A stretch of DNA of 64,000 bases from Streptomyces xantholiticus (lineage in GTDB: Bacteria > Actinomycetota > Actinomycetes > Streptomycetales > Streptomycetaceae), in the NCBI RefSeq assembly GCF_014651015.1, contig NZ_BMWB01000026.1:31604-95603 (forward strand). The letters are read 5' to 3'. The notes below the pieces were generated by a model. That model searched no databases, was not told the origin of the DNA, and was given only the letters and a program-made list of their open reading frames with translations. A program made the position numbers and the translations under genes. Of this stretch, positions 54,460 through 63,995 are shown in pieces; within the stretch, counting starts at the first letter, position 1, and every line of letters starts with the position of its first letter.

Positions 54460-56437
54460 GAGTCGTGTCCTCCCACTCCGGTGAAGTCCTTGCGGCGGGG
54501 GTGTCGCCCCGCTCTCCTGCCGGTCGTGCAACCACCCGGGAGCCGTTGCCCGGCAGCGCCGTCGGGTCGACCTCGGGGGGTGCCGCGCGCGACGGCAGCG
54601 GCGACCGGTCCGGCACCGCCTGAACGGGCACGGTCGTCAGCCGGTGCCCGTGAGGTTTCCCCGGCGAACCGGCGCGGTCCCGGTTCTGCCGCGAGTCCTC
54701 CGGCTCCAGGGGTATCGGCGAGCCGCGCAGCGGCTCGTCAGCGGTGCGCGGCAGGGTCAGGCGGAACTGGGAACCGCCGCCCGGCTCGCCCCATGCCTGC
54801 AGCCAGCCTCCGTGGAGCCGGGCGTCCTCGACCGCGATGGACAGTCCGAGGCCGGTGCCGCCCGTGGTCCGGGCACGCGCCGGATCGGCCCGCCAGAACC
54901 GGCTGAAGACGCGGGTCGCCTCACCCGGCTTGAGCCCCACCCCGTAGTCACGCACTGCGACGGCCACCGCGCCGCCGGCCACTGCCATGCGCACGACGAC
55001 GTCCTTGCCGTCCCCGTGCTCGACGGCGTTCACCACGAGGTTGCGCAGCACCCGCTCGACGCGGCGGGCGTCGGCCTCGGCGACGACCGGCTGCTCGTCA
55101 CCCATCACCCGTATCCGGCTGCCCTTGCGCTCCGCAAGCGGCTCGGCGCCGCCGATGACCCGCCGTACCACCTCGCGCAGGTCTATCGGCTCGGCCTCGA
55201 GCGCCGCGGCACCCGCGTCGAAGCGGCTGATCTCCAGCAGGTCGGAGAGGAGCGACTCGAAGCGGTCGAGCTGGTCGCCGAGCAGTTCGGCAGAGCGCGC
55301 CGTCACCGGGTCGAAGTCGCTGCGCGCCTCATGGATGACGTCGGCGGCCATCCGCACGGTCGTCAGCGGTGTACGCAGCTCGTGCGAGACGTCCGAGACG
55401 AAACGGCGCTGCATCCTGGAGAGCTCCTCCAGCTGCTGGATCTTCAGCTGGAGGTTCTGTGCCATCTTGTTGAACGCTTCGCCGAGCCGGGCGATGTCGT
55501 CCTCGCCGGTGACCTTCATCCGCTCCTGGAGCCGGCCCGCCGCGAGCCGCTCTGCGATACCGGCCGCCATCCGGACCGGGGTGACGATCTGCCGCACCAC
55601 CAGCCAGGCGATCGCGCCGAGGAGCACCACGACGAAGAGCCCGGCCGTCGCCAGGGTGCCTCTGACCAGGTTGAGCGACTGCTCCTCCTGCGCCAGCGGG
55701 AAGACGTAGTACAGCTCGTAGGGGTTGCCCTCGGTGTCGTTCAGCTGGGTGCCGACGACGAGCCCCGGCTCCGGTTCGAGCACATTGTCCGTGTACCGGA
55801 TGCTGAGGTACGTCTCGAACGTCCCGCCACCCTGCCTGACGGCGTCCCTCAGGTCCTGCGGGATGCTCGCCGGGTCCACACCCCCGGAGGTGCGCGGCGC
55901 GCGACTGGTGCCCGCACCCTGCGCGTCGGCGCTGAGCGCGACCACGTTGAAAGCACCCTGGCCGCCGCTGGACAGCTGCACCACGAGATCGGAACGCCAC
56001 GTGCGCGCGTTCCCGTCGGCGACGTTGTCGTCCCCTCCGCCGCCCGGTCCGATCGGCGCGTTGGCCTTCTCACGGGCCACGGCGAAACCACCGGCCGCCT
56101 GGCTCTGCGCCGCCTTGCCCTTGGCGTCGAGCAGACCGTTGCGCACCTGGCCGACGACGACGAACCCCAGCAGCACCACCACGCCGAGTGACATCAGCAG
56201 CGTGCTCACGACGACCCGGAGCTGGATGTTCCGCCGCCACAGCCGCAACGCGGGCAGCAGCGGACGCCTCACCCAGCGCATGACGAGCCGCGGCACCGGC
56301 CCGCTGGGGGCGCCTTCCTGCAGAAGCCGTCCGCCGTGCAGCAGACGACCGAAACACTTCGGCCCACGCCCCGGCCCGGCAGTCCGCCCACGGACCACCG
56401 GCTTGCCGGGCTCCGGAGCAACGCTGCCACCCGACAT
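54449..56437 (-). CDS. mtrB: Sensor histidine kinase MtrB
   Basis: A 662-residue membrane kinase. TM1 is near residues 75-95 (VVVSTLLMSLGVVVLLGFVV). An extracellular sensor region runs to about 250, and TM2 is near 255-275 (LFVVVLLGAIAWLVV). A HAMP linker follows. The HisKA box carries the phosphorylated His in SHELRTPL, and the ATPase has N and G boxes (NLVVNAVEHG, GTGLGLSI). A long Pro-rich C-terminal tail after about 560 is typical of Streptomyces MtrB. ATG at 56437 lies one base after the mtrA stop. Confidence 0.96.
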   Translation of the reverse strand: MSGGSVAPEPGKPVVRGRTAGPGRGPKCFGRLLHGGRLLQEGAPSGPVPRLVMRWVRRPLLPALRLWRRNIQLRVVVSTLLMSLGVVVLLGFVVVGQVRNGLLDAKGKAAQSQAAGGFAVAREKANAPIGPGGGGDDNVADGNARTWRSDLVVQLSSGGQGAFNVVALSADAQGAGTSRAPRTSGGVDPASIPQDLRDAVRQGGGTFETYLSIRYTDNVLEPEPGLVVGTQLNDTEGNPYELYYVFPLAQEEQSLNLVRGTLATAGLFVVVLLGAIAWLVVRQIVTPVRMAAGIAERLAAGRLQERMKVTGEDDIARLGEAFNKMAQNLQLKIQQLEELSRMQRRFVSDVSHELRTPLTTVRMAADVIHEARSDFDPVTARSAELLGDQLDRFESLLSDLLEISRFDAGAAALEAEPIDLREVVRRVIGGAEPLAERKGSRIRVMGDEQPVVAEADARRVERVLRNLVVNAVEHGDGKDVVVRMAVAGGAVAVAVRDYGVGLKPGEATRVFSRFWRADPARARTTGGTGLGLSIAVEDARLHGGWLQAWGEPGGGSQFRLTLPRTADEPLRGSPIPLEPEDSRQNRDRAGSPGKPHGHRLTTVPVQAVPDRSPLPSRAAPPEVDPTALPGNGSRVVARPAGERGDTPAARTSPEWEDTTRGR

Positions 56438-56438
56438 G

Positions 56439-57116
56439 TCAGCTCGGCCCGGCCTTGTAACCGACACCGCGGACAGTCACCACGATCTCCGGGCGCTCCG
56501 GGTCCTTCTCGACCTTCGAGCGCAGCCGCTGGACATGCACATTGACCAGCCGCGTGTCGGCGGCGTGGCGATAACCCCACACCTGCTCCAGCAGGACCTC
56601 GCGGGTGAAGACCTGCCAGGGCTTGCGGGCGAGTGCGACCAGCAGGTCGAACTCCAGCGGGGTCAGCGCTATCGACTGCCCGTCCCGCTTGACGGAGTGA
56701 CCGGCGACGTCGATGACCAGGTCGCCGATCGTCAGCTGCTCCGGTGCGGGCTCCTCCGACCTCCGCAGCCTCGCCCGGATCCGGGCGACCAGCTCCTTCG
56801 GCTTGAACGGCTTGACGATGTAGTCGTCGGCCCCGGACTCGAGCCCTACCACGACGTCGACCGTGTCGCTCTTGGCGGTCAGCATCACGATCGGCACACC
56901 CGACTCGGCACGGATGAGCCGGCACACCTCGATGCCGTCCCGTCCGGGCAGCATGAGGTCCAGCAGCACCAGGTCCGGCTTGGCCTCCCGGAAAGCGGCA
57001 AGTGCCTTGTCACCGTCCGCTACGAACGACGGCTCGAAACCTTCACCACGCAGCACAATGCCGAGCATCTCGGCCAGTGCGGTGTCGTCGTCGACGACAA
57101 GGACTCGTCCCTTCAT
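56439..57116 (-). CDS. mtrA: Response regulator MtrA
   Basis: A 225-residue OmpR-type regulator. Receiver domain: acidic pocket VDDDTAL, phospho-Asp53 in LLDLMLPGRDG and Lys in VKPFKPKEL. The winged-helix C-terminus contains LTPLEFDLLVALARKP and HVQRLRSKVE. In Streptomyces, MtrA is known as a developmental and antibiotic-related regulator. I chose ATG 57116, about 9 bases after GGGATGA; ATG 57128 and 57125, which add up to four residues (MMSF), are possible and lie only 4 bases after the mtnA stop. Confidence 0.95.
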   Translation of the reverse strand: MKGRVLVVDDDTALAEMLGIVLRGEGFEPSFVADGDKALAAFREAKPDLVLLDLMLPGRDGIEVCRLIRAESGVPIVMLTAKSDTVDVVVGLESGADDYIVKPFKPKELVARIRARLRRSEEPAPEQLTIGDLVIDVAGHSVKRDGQSIALTPLEFDLLVALARKPWQVFTREVLLEQVWGYRHAADTRLVNVHVQRLRSKVEKDPERPEIVVTVRGVGYKAGPS

Positions 57117-57132
57117 AAACGACATCATCCCA

Positions 57133-58278
57133 TTAGCTAATCGTTACCTGTCGTGACCTGGCACACAGCTCCGCCACCCCACCCCCGGTGACCGGCGACA
57201 ACGCCCCCTCCTCGGTGACGATCGCCGTCACCAGATTGGGCGGCGTGACATCGAAGGCGGGGTTGTACGCCTGGGTCCCCAGCGGGGCCACGGACAGCCC
57301 GCCGCTTCCGGCACCGGCTGCCACGGACTGCGGGGATGTTACCTCCGTCACCTCATGACCCGGTCGCTGCTCCACCTCTATGGCCGCCCCGTCCGGTGTC
57401 GCCGGGTCGACCGTCGTCGTCGGCGCGACCACGATGAAGGGCACATGGTGGTACTTGGCCAGGACGGCCAGCGGGTAACTGCCGACCTTGTTCGCCACCG
57501 AGCCGTCCGCGGCGATTCGGTCCGCGCCGATCAGTACGGCATCCACCTCCCCGGCCGCGAAGAGCGACCCCGCGGCGTTGTCCGTCAGCAGCGTGTAGGG
57601 CAGCCCGTTGCGCGCCGCCTCGTAGGCGGTGAGCCGCGAGCCCTGCAGCAGTGGCCTCGTCTCGTCCACCCACAACCGCTGGAGCCGACCCGCCCGGTGC
57701 GCGGCGAGCGCCACCGCGAACGCTGTCCCCTCCCCGCCGGAGACCAGCGCTCCGGTGTTGCAGTGCGTCAGGATCCGGTGGCCGCCGCCGGGAAGCAGCT
57801 CCTCCAGCAACGCCAGCCCGTGCACGGCCATCCGTGCACTGGCCTCGGCGTCCCGGCGATGCAGCTCCTGGGCCGCGGTGAGCGCCGCCCGGGCCGCCTG
57901 CTCGGCACCCGCGCCCCGGGCGAGCGCAGCCCGGTGCGCGGACGCGGCCAGCCCCACCCCGTACCCCAGGTTCACCGCGGTGGGTCGCGCGCTCGCCAGC
58001 AGATCTGCGGCCTCCTCCACGTCGAAGCCGCGCAGCGCGGCGAGCGCCACACCGTAGGCACCCGCGATACCGAGGACAGGCGCCCCGCGAACCGCCAGGC
58101 TCTGGATCGCCTGAACCAGGGCAGGAACGTCCGTGCAGACCAGCTCGTTCTCCTCTGCGGGCAGCCGGGTCTGGTCGAGTAGCACCAGTACGGGCCCTTC
58201 GGGCGGTTCGTCCCAACGCAGCACCGGAAGCTTCGACGCATCGGCGACCACCGGGTTTTGTACGTACTGATCAGCCAT
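57133..58278 (-). CDS. mtnA: S-methyl-5-thioribose-1-phosphate isomerase MtnA
   Basis: A 381-residue isomerase of the methionine salvage pathway. RGAPVLGIAGAYGVALA holds the phosphate-binding region, HCNTGAL the catalytic Cys, and IGADRIAADGSVANKVGSY the catalytic Asp. It converts methylthioribose-1-phosphate to the ribulose form. The stop is 4 to 17 bases before the mtrA start, so the two genes are co-transcribed. No other salvage genes are in the window. Confidence 0.95.
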   Translation of the reverse strand: MADQYVQNPVVADASKLPVLRWDEPPEGPVLVLLDQTRLPAEENELVCTDVPALVQAIQSLAVRGAPVLGIAGAYGVALAALRGFDVEEAADLLASARPTAVNLGYGVGLAASAHRAALARGAGAEQAARAALTAAQELHRRDAEASARMAVHGLALLEELLPGGGHRILTHCNTGALVSGGEGTAFAVALAAHRAGRLQRLWVDETRPLLQGSRLTAYEAARNGLPYTLLTDNAAGSLFAAGEVDAVLIGADRIAADGSVANKVGSYPLAVLAKYHHVPFIVVAPTTTVDPATPDGAAIEVEQRPGHEVTEVTSPQSVAAGAGSGGLSVAPLGTQAYNPAFDVTPPNLVTAIVTEEGALSPVTGGGVAELCARSRQVTIS

Positions 58279-58460
58279 CCGCCCAGTCTGCCCGGTGAGG
58301 CTCCGACAATGAAGGTGCGAAGGTGACCCGGGCCCCGGTCCGCCGTCGGCCCCCGCGTGGCACGATGGCAGCCAACCAGCCGCCCGGACAGGCGGCGGGG
58401 CACCGTGAACGTGCCGGCTCGGCGAGCCGGCCCCGACACCAATTCATGAGGTGGACGACC

Positions 58461-59681
58461 GTGAACGACACTCCGGGCTGGGCATCGCCCGGATCGGCTC
58501 CCTCCGAAGGGCAGGACGCCGGTGTACCGCACCCCGCGCCGCCCGCTGACGGAAGCGGTCCCGCCTCGAAGTGGTCCAAGGAGCAGCCCCCTCCCGGACA
58601 GTGGTCCCCGCCGACCGGACCGGGCCGGGCCCCCGGCCCGCCGCAGCCGGGCTGGGGCGGCGGACGGCACCACAACGGCGGCTGGGGCCGGCCCCCGGCC
58701 GCCGCAAAGCCGGGCGTCATCCCGCTGCGCCCCCTGGGGATCGGTGAGATCCTCGACGGCGCTGTGTCGACGCTGCGCGCACACTGGCGCACCGTTCTCG
58801 GTGTGACGATCACGGTCTCGGTCGTCTCCCAGGTCTGCAGCATCCTCGTGGAGCGCTACCTGCTGCCCGAGCCGCCCAGCGTCGACCCCGACGCGACGCC
58901 CGAGGAGGCCCTGGAGCAGTCGGTCGACTCGCTGCAGGCCAGCCTGCTGGCCATGGGCCCCGCTCTGCTCATCATGCTGATCGGCACCCTGCTCACCACC
59001 GCACTGCTCACCGTGGTGATCAGCCGCTCGATCCTGGGCCGCCCGGTGACCCTGGCAGAGGCCTGGCGCGAGGCCCGGCCGCGGCTGCCCCATCTGCTGG
59101 GTCTCACCTTGCTGCTGCCCCTGGGCAGCGCCGCGATCATGACCGTGGGCATACTGCCCGGTCGGTTGATCGGTGACGCGGGGGTTCTGCTCTCCGTCCT
59201 CGGCGGGCTTGCCGCGGTCACCGTCATCATCTGGCTGGTGATCCGCTTCTCTCTGGCCTCCCCCGCACTCGTGCTGGAACGACAGGGCGTCATCACATCG
59301 CTGCGCCGCTCCGCGAAGCTGGTCCAGGGGGCCTGGTGGCGCATCTTCGGCATCACGCTGCTGACCCTGCTGCTGGCCTTCCTCGTGAACATGGTCATCG
59401 CCATCCCGTTCACGATCATCGCCTTCGCGGTGGACGGGGTCGGAGTGAGCGATCTGCTCACCGGGGGCAGTCCTGACTTCGGCTGGGCCTTCTTGATCAT
59501 CACGGGCATCGGCTCCGTGATCGCCTCGTCGATCACCTACCCGATCTCCGCCGGCGTGACGGTCCTCCTCTACGTGGACCAGCGCATCCGCCGCGAAGCT
59601 CTCGACCTCGAACTCGCGCGCGCAGCGGGCCTCGCCGACTACGGGTCGGCACCGCCCGGCGGCGACTCCACCGGGGGCTGA
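58461..59681 (+). CDS. Polytopic membrane protein with Pro/Gly-rich N-terminus
   Basis: A 406-residue protein. The first 90 residues are a low-complexity Pro/Gly/Trp-rich region ending in IPLRPLGIGEILDGA. About six TM helices follow (for example TVLGVTITVSVVSQV, LLIMLIGTLLTTALLTVVI, LLGLTLLLPLGSAAI). The fold resembles the membrane part of glycerophosphodiester phosphodiesterase-like proteins, without the catalytic domain. GTG at 58461 follows GAGGTGG; ATG 58446 is an alternative. It is first in an operon with DUF4129, DUF4350, MoxR and DUF58 genes. Confidence 0.83.
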   Translation: MNDTPGWASPGSAPSEGQDAGVPHPAPPADGSGPASKWSKEQPPPGQWSPPTGPGRAPGPPQPGWGGGRHHNGGWGRPPAAAKPGVIPLRPLGIGEILDGAVSTLRAHWRTVLGVTITVSVVSQVCSILVERYLLPEPPSVDPDATPEEALEQSVDSLQASLLAMGPALLIMLIGTLLTTALLTVVISRSILGRPVTLAEAWREARPRLPHLLGLTLLLPLGSAAIMTVGILPGRLIGDAGVLLSVLGGLAAVTVIIWLVIRFSLASPALVLERQGVITSLRRSAKLVQGAWWRIFGITLLTLLLAFLVNMVIAIPFTIIAFAVDGVGVSDLLTGGSPDFGWAFLIITGIGSVIASSITYPISAGVTVLLYVDQRIRREALDLELARAAGLADYGSAPPGGDSTGG

Positions 59682-59685
59682 TGCG

Positions 59686-60372
59686 GTGTTGGGCACGGGG
59701 GGCGCCACGGCAGCACTGCTGATCCGGGCGAGCGACGACGTACCGGTGGACGTTCCACGCGTTCCCGCCCGCGAGGCTGCGGAGCGGGAGCTGTCCAGGC
59801 CGATGTACCACCAGGACGAGCCGAACCTTCTCCAGCGCGCCCTCGACCGCTTCTGGCAGTGGGTCGACGGTCTCTTCGAGTCCGCCTCGGGCGGCGCCCC
59901 GGGGGGCAAGCTCGGGCTGATCGCCATCGTCCTTGTCGTCATCGCCCTGGCTGCTGCCCTCTGGTGGCGGCTCGGTAAGCCCCGGCGCACGGCCGCCCCT
60001 CCGGACTCCCTGTTCGACGACCAGCCGCGCAGCGCCGCCGCGCATCGCGCAGCAGCAGAGAGGCACGCCGCCGCCGACCGCTGGAACCAGGCCGTCCAGG
60101 AACGGATGCGCGCTGTCGTCCGCTCGCTGGAGGAACGGGCCCTCCTCGACGCCCGGCCGGGCCGTACCGCCGACGAAGCGGCCGCAGAGGCGGGCCGTCC
60201 GCTGCCCGACCACGCCGACGAACTGCGCACGGCCGCCCGGACGTTCGACGATGTCACGTACGGCGGTCGCACCGCCGACCGGCGGGCGTACGAGCGACTC
60301 CGGGATCTGGACCTCGCGCTGGAGCGCGCCAGACCCCTGACCGCCGACGCTGCCCAGGGAGCGGCCGAATGA
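59686..60372 (+). CDS. DUF4129-domain membrane protein
   Basis: A 228-residue protein with one main TM helix (LGLIAIVLVVIALAAALWW, residues about 80-98). A cytoplasmic helical DUF4129 domain follows (about 130-215), with ERALLDARPGRTADEAA and FDDVTYGGRTADRRAYERL. GTG at 59686 lies 4 bases after the upstream stop. The function of the domain is unknown; it recurs with DUF4350, MoxR and DUF58. Confidence 0.87.
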   Translation: MLGTGGATAALLIRASDDVPVDVPRVPAREAAERELSRPMYHQDEPNLLQRALDRFWQWVDGLFESASGGAPGGKLGLIAIVLVVIALAAALWWRLGKPRRTAAPPDSLFDDQPRSAAAHRAAAERHAAADRWNQAVQERMRAVVRSLEERALLDARPGRTADEAAAEAGRPLPDHADELRTAARTFDDVTYGGRTADRRAYERLRDLDLALERARPLTADAAQGAAE

Positions 60373-61610
60373 CCGGGCTCGCCGGGAGCACCACGTCCAT
60401 GTCGCCCTCCACACGCCAGGTGTGGAACCGGGTCCGCGGCCTGCTCCTGGCGCTCGCGCTCATCGTCGTGGCCGGCATCGCGATGGCGGCCCTGCGGTCC
60501 GACGACCACCACGGCCGCCTCGATCCGCGTTCCGTGGACCGCTACGGCAGCCGGGCCGTCGCCGAACTCCTCAAGGACCGCGGGGTCTCCACCCGGGTCG
60601 TCACCACCCTCGAAGACGCCACAGGTGCTGCCGGCCCCGGAACCACGGTCCTGGTCACCGCACCCGACCTGCTGACAGACGCTCAGCAACAGGACTTCCA
60701 ATCCGCGGCGGCGTCCTCCGGAGGCCGTACGGTGCTGATCGCCCCGGGACCGGCCTCCGTCGGAACGCTGGTGCCCGGCGTCGACGTCGGCTTCCCCACC
60801 AAGGTCTCCCTCCGCGGGCCGCAGTGCGACCTCCATGCCGCCGTTACCGCCGGCACCGCCGAACTCGGCGGCGAGCGCTACTCGACCGACGCACCGGGCG
60901 CCGACGGCTGCTACCCGGCCGACGGGCTTCCCTCCATGCTCAGGATCGACGGCCCGGCCGGCGGCGACACCGTCCTCCTCGGATCCCCCGACATCCTTTA
61001 CAACGATCGTCTCGACAAGCACGGCAACGCCTCCCTGGCCCTACAACTCCTCGGTTCCCGACCCGAACTGGTCTGGTACATCCCTTCACTCGACGACCCC
61101 TCCGCGGCGGAGCCCGCCGACGGGGAACGCCACGACGGCGGCCGCGACACCGAAGGGGAGGGCGAGGGCGAGGCGGAGGACACGTTCTTCGACCTGATTC
61201 CCGGTGGCTGGCTGTGGGGCACACTGCAACTCGCCGTGGCCGCCGTCCTCGCCGCCGTCTGGCGTGCACGACGGCTCGGCCCCCTGGTCGCCGAAAGGCT
61301 GCCGGTCGCGATCCGCGCCTCGGAGGCCACCGAGGGACGCGCCCGTCTCTACCGCAAGGTGAACGCCCGCGACCGTGCAGCCGCCTCGCTCCGCGCCGCC
61401 ACCAGAACCCGCATCGCCCCACGCCTCGGCGTCTCCTCGGCCGAGACCCACTCACCCGAAGCCCTGCTTCCCGCGGTATCGGCGCACCTCCCCGACGGGG
61501 CACGCGACACCCGCGAGCTGCTCTTCGGCGCGCCTCCGGCAGACGACGCCGCCCTTGTACGACTCGCAGACCAACTCGACGCCCTCGAAAGAGAGGTACG
61601 CACCTCATGA
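60369..61610 (+). CDS. DUF4350-domain membrane protein
   Basis: A 413-residue protein. TM1 lies near residues 24-42 (LLLALALIVVAGIAMAA). An extracellular DUF4350 region (about 60-230) follows, with PRSVDRYGSRAVAELLKDRG and LLGSPDILYNDRL. An acidic linker leads to a second TM (about 275-292, LWGTLQLAVAAVLAAVW) and a cytoplasmic tail. The ATG overlaps the upstream stop by four bases, and the stop overlaps the moxR start, so the operon is tightly coupled. Confidence 0.88.
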   Translation: MTGLAGSTTSMSPSTRQVWNRVRGLLLALALIVVAGIAMAALRSDDHHGRLDPRSVDRYGSRAVAELLKDRGVSTRVVTTLEDATGAAGPGTTVLVTAPDLLTDAQQQDFQSAAASSGGRTVLIAPGPASVGTLVPGVDVGFPTKVSLRGPQCDLHAAVTAGTAELGGERYSTDAPGADGCYPADGLPSMLRIDGPAGGDTVLLGSPDILYNDRLDKHGNASLALQLLGSRPELVWYIPSLDDPSAAEPADGERHDGGRDTEGEGEGEAEDTFFDLIPGGWLWGTLQLAVAAVLAAVWRARRLGPLVAERLPVAIRASEATEGRARLYRKVNARDRAAASLRAATRTRIAPRLGVSSAETHSPEALLPAVSAHLPDGARDTRELLFGAPPADDAALVRLADQLDALEREVRTS

Positions 61611-62590
61611 GCGCCCCGACCCCCGAGACAGCCGAGAACTCGGACCGCGCACGCTCCTCCCTGGAGGCGCTGCGCACCGAGATCGCCAAGGCCGTGGTCG
61701 GCCAGGACCCCGCTGTCACCGGTCTCGTCGTGGCCTTGCTCTGCCGCGGCCATGTGCTGCTCGAGGGAGTCCCCGGCGTCGCCAAGACGCTTCTGGTACG
61801 GGCTCTGGCCGCCTCGCTCGAACTGGACACGAAGCGCGTCCAGTTCACCCCCGACCTGATGCCCAGCGACGTCACCGGGTCCCTTGTCTACGACACGCAC
61901 ACCTCCGAGTTCTCCTTCCAGCAGGGGCCGGTGTTCACCAATCTCCTGCTCGCCGACGAGATCAACCGGACGCCGCCCAAGACCCAGTCGTCCCTCCTCG
62001 AGGCGATGGAGGAGCGCCAGGTCACGGTCGACGGCACGCCCCGCCCGCTTCCCGAGCCCTTCCTCGTCGCGGCGACCCAGAACCCCGTCGAGTACGAAGG
62101 CACCTACCCACTTCCCGAAGCGCAGTTGGACCGCTTCCTTCTCAAGCTGACGGTGCCTCTCCCGTCCCGCGAGGACGAGATCAATGTCCTGACCCGGCAC
62201 GCCGACGGCTTCAATCCACGTGACCTCGATGCGGCGGGGGTGCGTCCCGTCGCCGGCCCTGCGGACCTCGAAGCGGCGCGTGCTGCCGTGGCCAAGACCG
62301 CTGTCTCTCCCGAGATCGCCGCCTACGTCGTCGATATCTGCCGTGCCACCCGGGAATCCCCCTCACTCACTCTGGGCGCCTCCCCTCGAGGTGCCACTGC
62401 TCTGCTGTCCACCGCCCGCGCCTGGGCCTGGCTCACCGGACGGGACTACGTCATCCCGGACGATGTGAAAGCCCTGGCCCTGCCCACCCTTCGGCACCGG
62501 CTGCAGCTCCGGCCCGAGGCGGAGATGGAGGGAGTCACCCCCGACTCCGTCATCACCGCCATCCTCGCCCACGTCCCCGTACCCCGCTGA
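61607..62590 (+). CDS. MoxR-family AAA+ ATPase
   Basis: A 327-residue AAA+ protein: Walker A GVPGVAKT, Walker B LLLADEINRTPPK, sensor 1 AATQNP, arginine finger near LDRF and sensor 2 SPRGATAL. MoxR ATPases act as chaperones that mature or activate protein complexes, often with a DUF58 (VWA-like) partner encoded next door, as here. ATG at 61607 overlaps the previous stop. Confidence 0.95.
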   Translation: MSAPTPETAENSDRARSSLEALRTEIAKAVVGQDPAVTGLVVALLCRGHVLLEGVPGVAKTLLVRALAASLELDTKRVQFTPDLMPSDVTGSLVYDTHTSEFSFQQGPVFTNLLLADEINRTPPKTQSSLLEAMEERQVTVDGTPRPLPEPFLVAATQNPVEYEGTYPLPEAQLDRFLLKLTVPLPSREDEINVLTRHADGFNPRDLDAAGVRPVAGPADLEAARAAVAKTAVSPEIAAYVVDICRATRESPSLTLGASPRGATALLSTARAWAWLTGRDYVIPDDVKALALPTLRHRLQLRPEAEMEGVTPDSVITAILAHVPVPR

Positions 62591-62598
62591 GGCGATCG

Positions 62599-63909
62599 AT
62601 GGCCCTCACCGGACGAACAGCGCTCCTCGCCGCTCTCGGCTCTCTCCCCGTGGGCATCCTCGCCCCGAGCTGGACGGGGATGCTCGCGGTCAACGCGCCT
62701 CTCTCACTCGCAATCCTGTGCGACTACGTCCTCGCCGCGCCAGTGCGAACGCTCCGATTCACCCGAAGCGGTGACACATCAGTTCGACTTGGTGACGCTG
62801 CCAAGGTCGAGCTCACCGTCACAAACCCGTCCGAGCGGCGTCTGAGGGCCCAGATCCGTGACGCCTGGCCGCCCAGCAGCTGGCGACCGGGGACCGAGCA
62901 AGCCGCCTCGCGCCATTCGCTGAGCATTCCGGCCGGTGAGCGCCGCCGTCTCACCACGATCCTGCACCCCACACGACGCGGCGATCGCCGATCAGAGCGC
63001 ATCACGATCCGCTCCTACGGCCCTCTGGGCCTTGCAGCCCGGCAGGGGAATCACAACGTCCCGTGGACCGTACGCGTCCTTCCGCCGTTCACGAGCCGGA
63101 AGCACCTGCCCTCACGCCTGGCACGGCTGCGTGAACTCGACGGCCGCACCAGCGTCCTCATCCGCGGCCAGGGCACCGAGTTCGACAGTCTCCGCGACTA
63201 TGTGCCCGGGGACGACACCCGCTCCATCGACTGGCGGGCCACCGCGCGCCGCGCCACGGTCGCGGTCCGCACCTGGCGTCCTGAGCGCGACCGTCACATC
63301 CTCGTCGTCCTCGACACCGGGCGGACTTCGGCGGGCCGGGTGGGAGACGTGCCACGACTGGACGCCGCAATGGACGCCGCACTGCTGCTCGGCGCACTTG
63401 CGTCACGCGCGGGCGACCGGGTCGGCCTGCTGGCCTACGATCGCCGCATCCGCGCCCAGGTCCTCGGCCGTTCCGCCGGAGACATCCTCCCTGCGATGGT
63501 CAACGCCTTCGCCCCGCTGGAGCCGGAACTCGTCGAGACCGATGCCGGCGGCCTCAGCGCGGCCGCATTGCAGAACGCACCCCGCCGTTCCCTGGTCGTC
63601 CTGCTGACCAGCCTCGAAGCGGCTCCGGTCGAGGAAGGTCTGCTCCCCGTACTCCCGCAGCTCACCCAGCGCCACACAGTTCTGGTGGCCTCTGTGGCCG
63701 ATCCTCACATCGAGCAGATGACCGGTGGCCGCGGCTCGGTCGAAGGCGTCTACGACGCTGCGGCGGGAACTCAGGCTCAGGTTCAGCGGCGCCGCGCGGC
63801 GGAGCAGTTGCAGCGCCACGGCGTGACCGTTGTGGACGCGACACCGGAGAAGCTCGCACCCGCTCTTGCCGACGCCTACCTCGCGCTCAAAGCCGCCGGC
63901 CGCCTCTGA
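62599..63909 (+). CDS. DUF58-domain protein
   Basis: A 436-residue protein with two N-terminal TM helices (about 7-45), a beta-rich region, and the DUF58 motif FDSLRDYVPGDDTRSIDWRATAR (read in pieces). A VWA-like fold begins near HILVVLDTGR, whose DTGRTS is a partial MIDAS motif. It is the likely partner of the preceding MoxR ATPase. It starts 8 bases after the moxR stop and ends the operon. Confidence 0.93.
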   Translation: MALTGRTALLAALGSLPVGILAPSWTGMLAVNAPLSLAILCDYVLAAPVRTLRFTRSGDTSVRLGDAAKVELTVTNPSERRLRAQIRDAWPPSSWRPGTEQAASRHSLSIPAGERRRLTTILHPTRRGDRRSERITIRSYGPLGLAARQGNHNVPWTVRVLPPFTSRKHLPSRLARLRELDGRTSVLIRGQGTEFDSLRDYVPGDDTRSIDWRATARRATVAVRTWRPERDRHILVVLDTGRTSAGRVGDVPRLDAAMDAALLLGALASRAGDRVGLLAYDRRIRAQVLGRSAGDILPAMVNAFAPLEPELVETDAGGLSAAALQNAPRRSLVVLLTSLEAAPVEEGLLPVLPQLTQRHTVLVASVADPHIEQMTGGRGSVEGVYDAAAGTQAQVQRRRAAEQLQRHGVTVVDATPEKLAPALADAYLALKAAGRL

Positions 63910-63962
63910 GACCGGCGGCTTTGAACCGCGAGCCTGGACGGTACGAGGGTGCCTTGAACGCA

Positions 63963-63995
63963 GGAAAGCCCCGGAACGGTGTTCCGGGGCTTTCC
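63963..63995 (+). terminator. Terminator of the MoxR/DUF58 operon
   Basis: Perfect 15-bp arms (63963-63977, 63981-63995) with a 3-base loop, 54 bases beyond the DUF58 stop. Confidence 0.88.
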
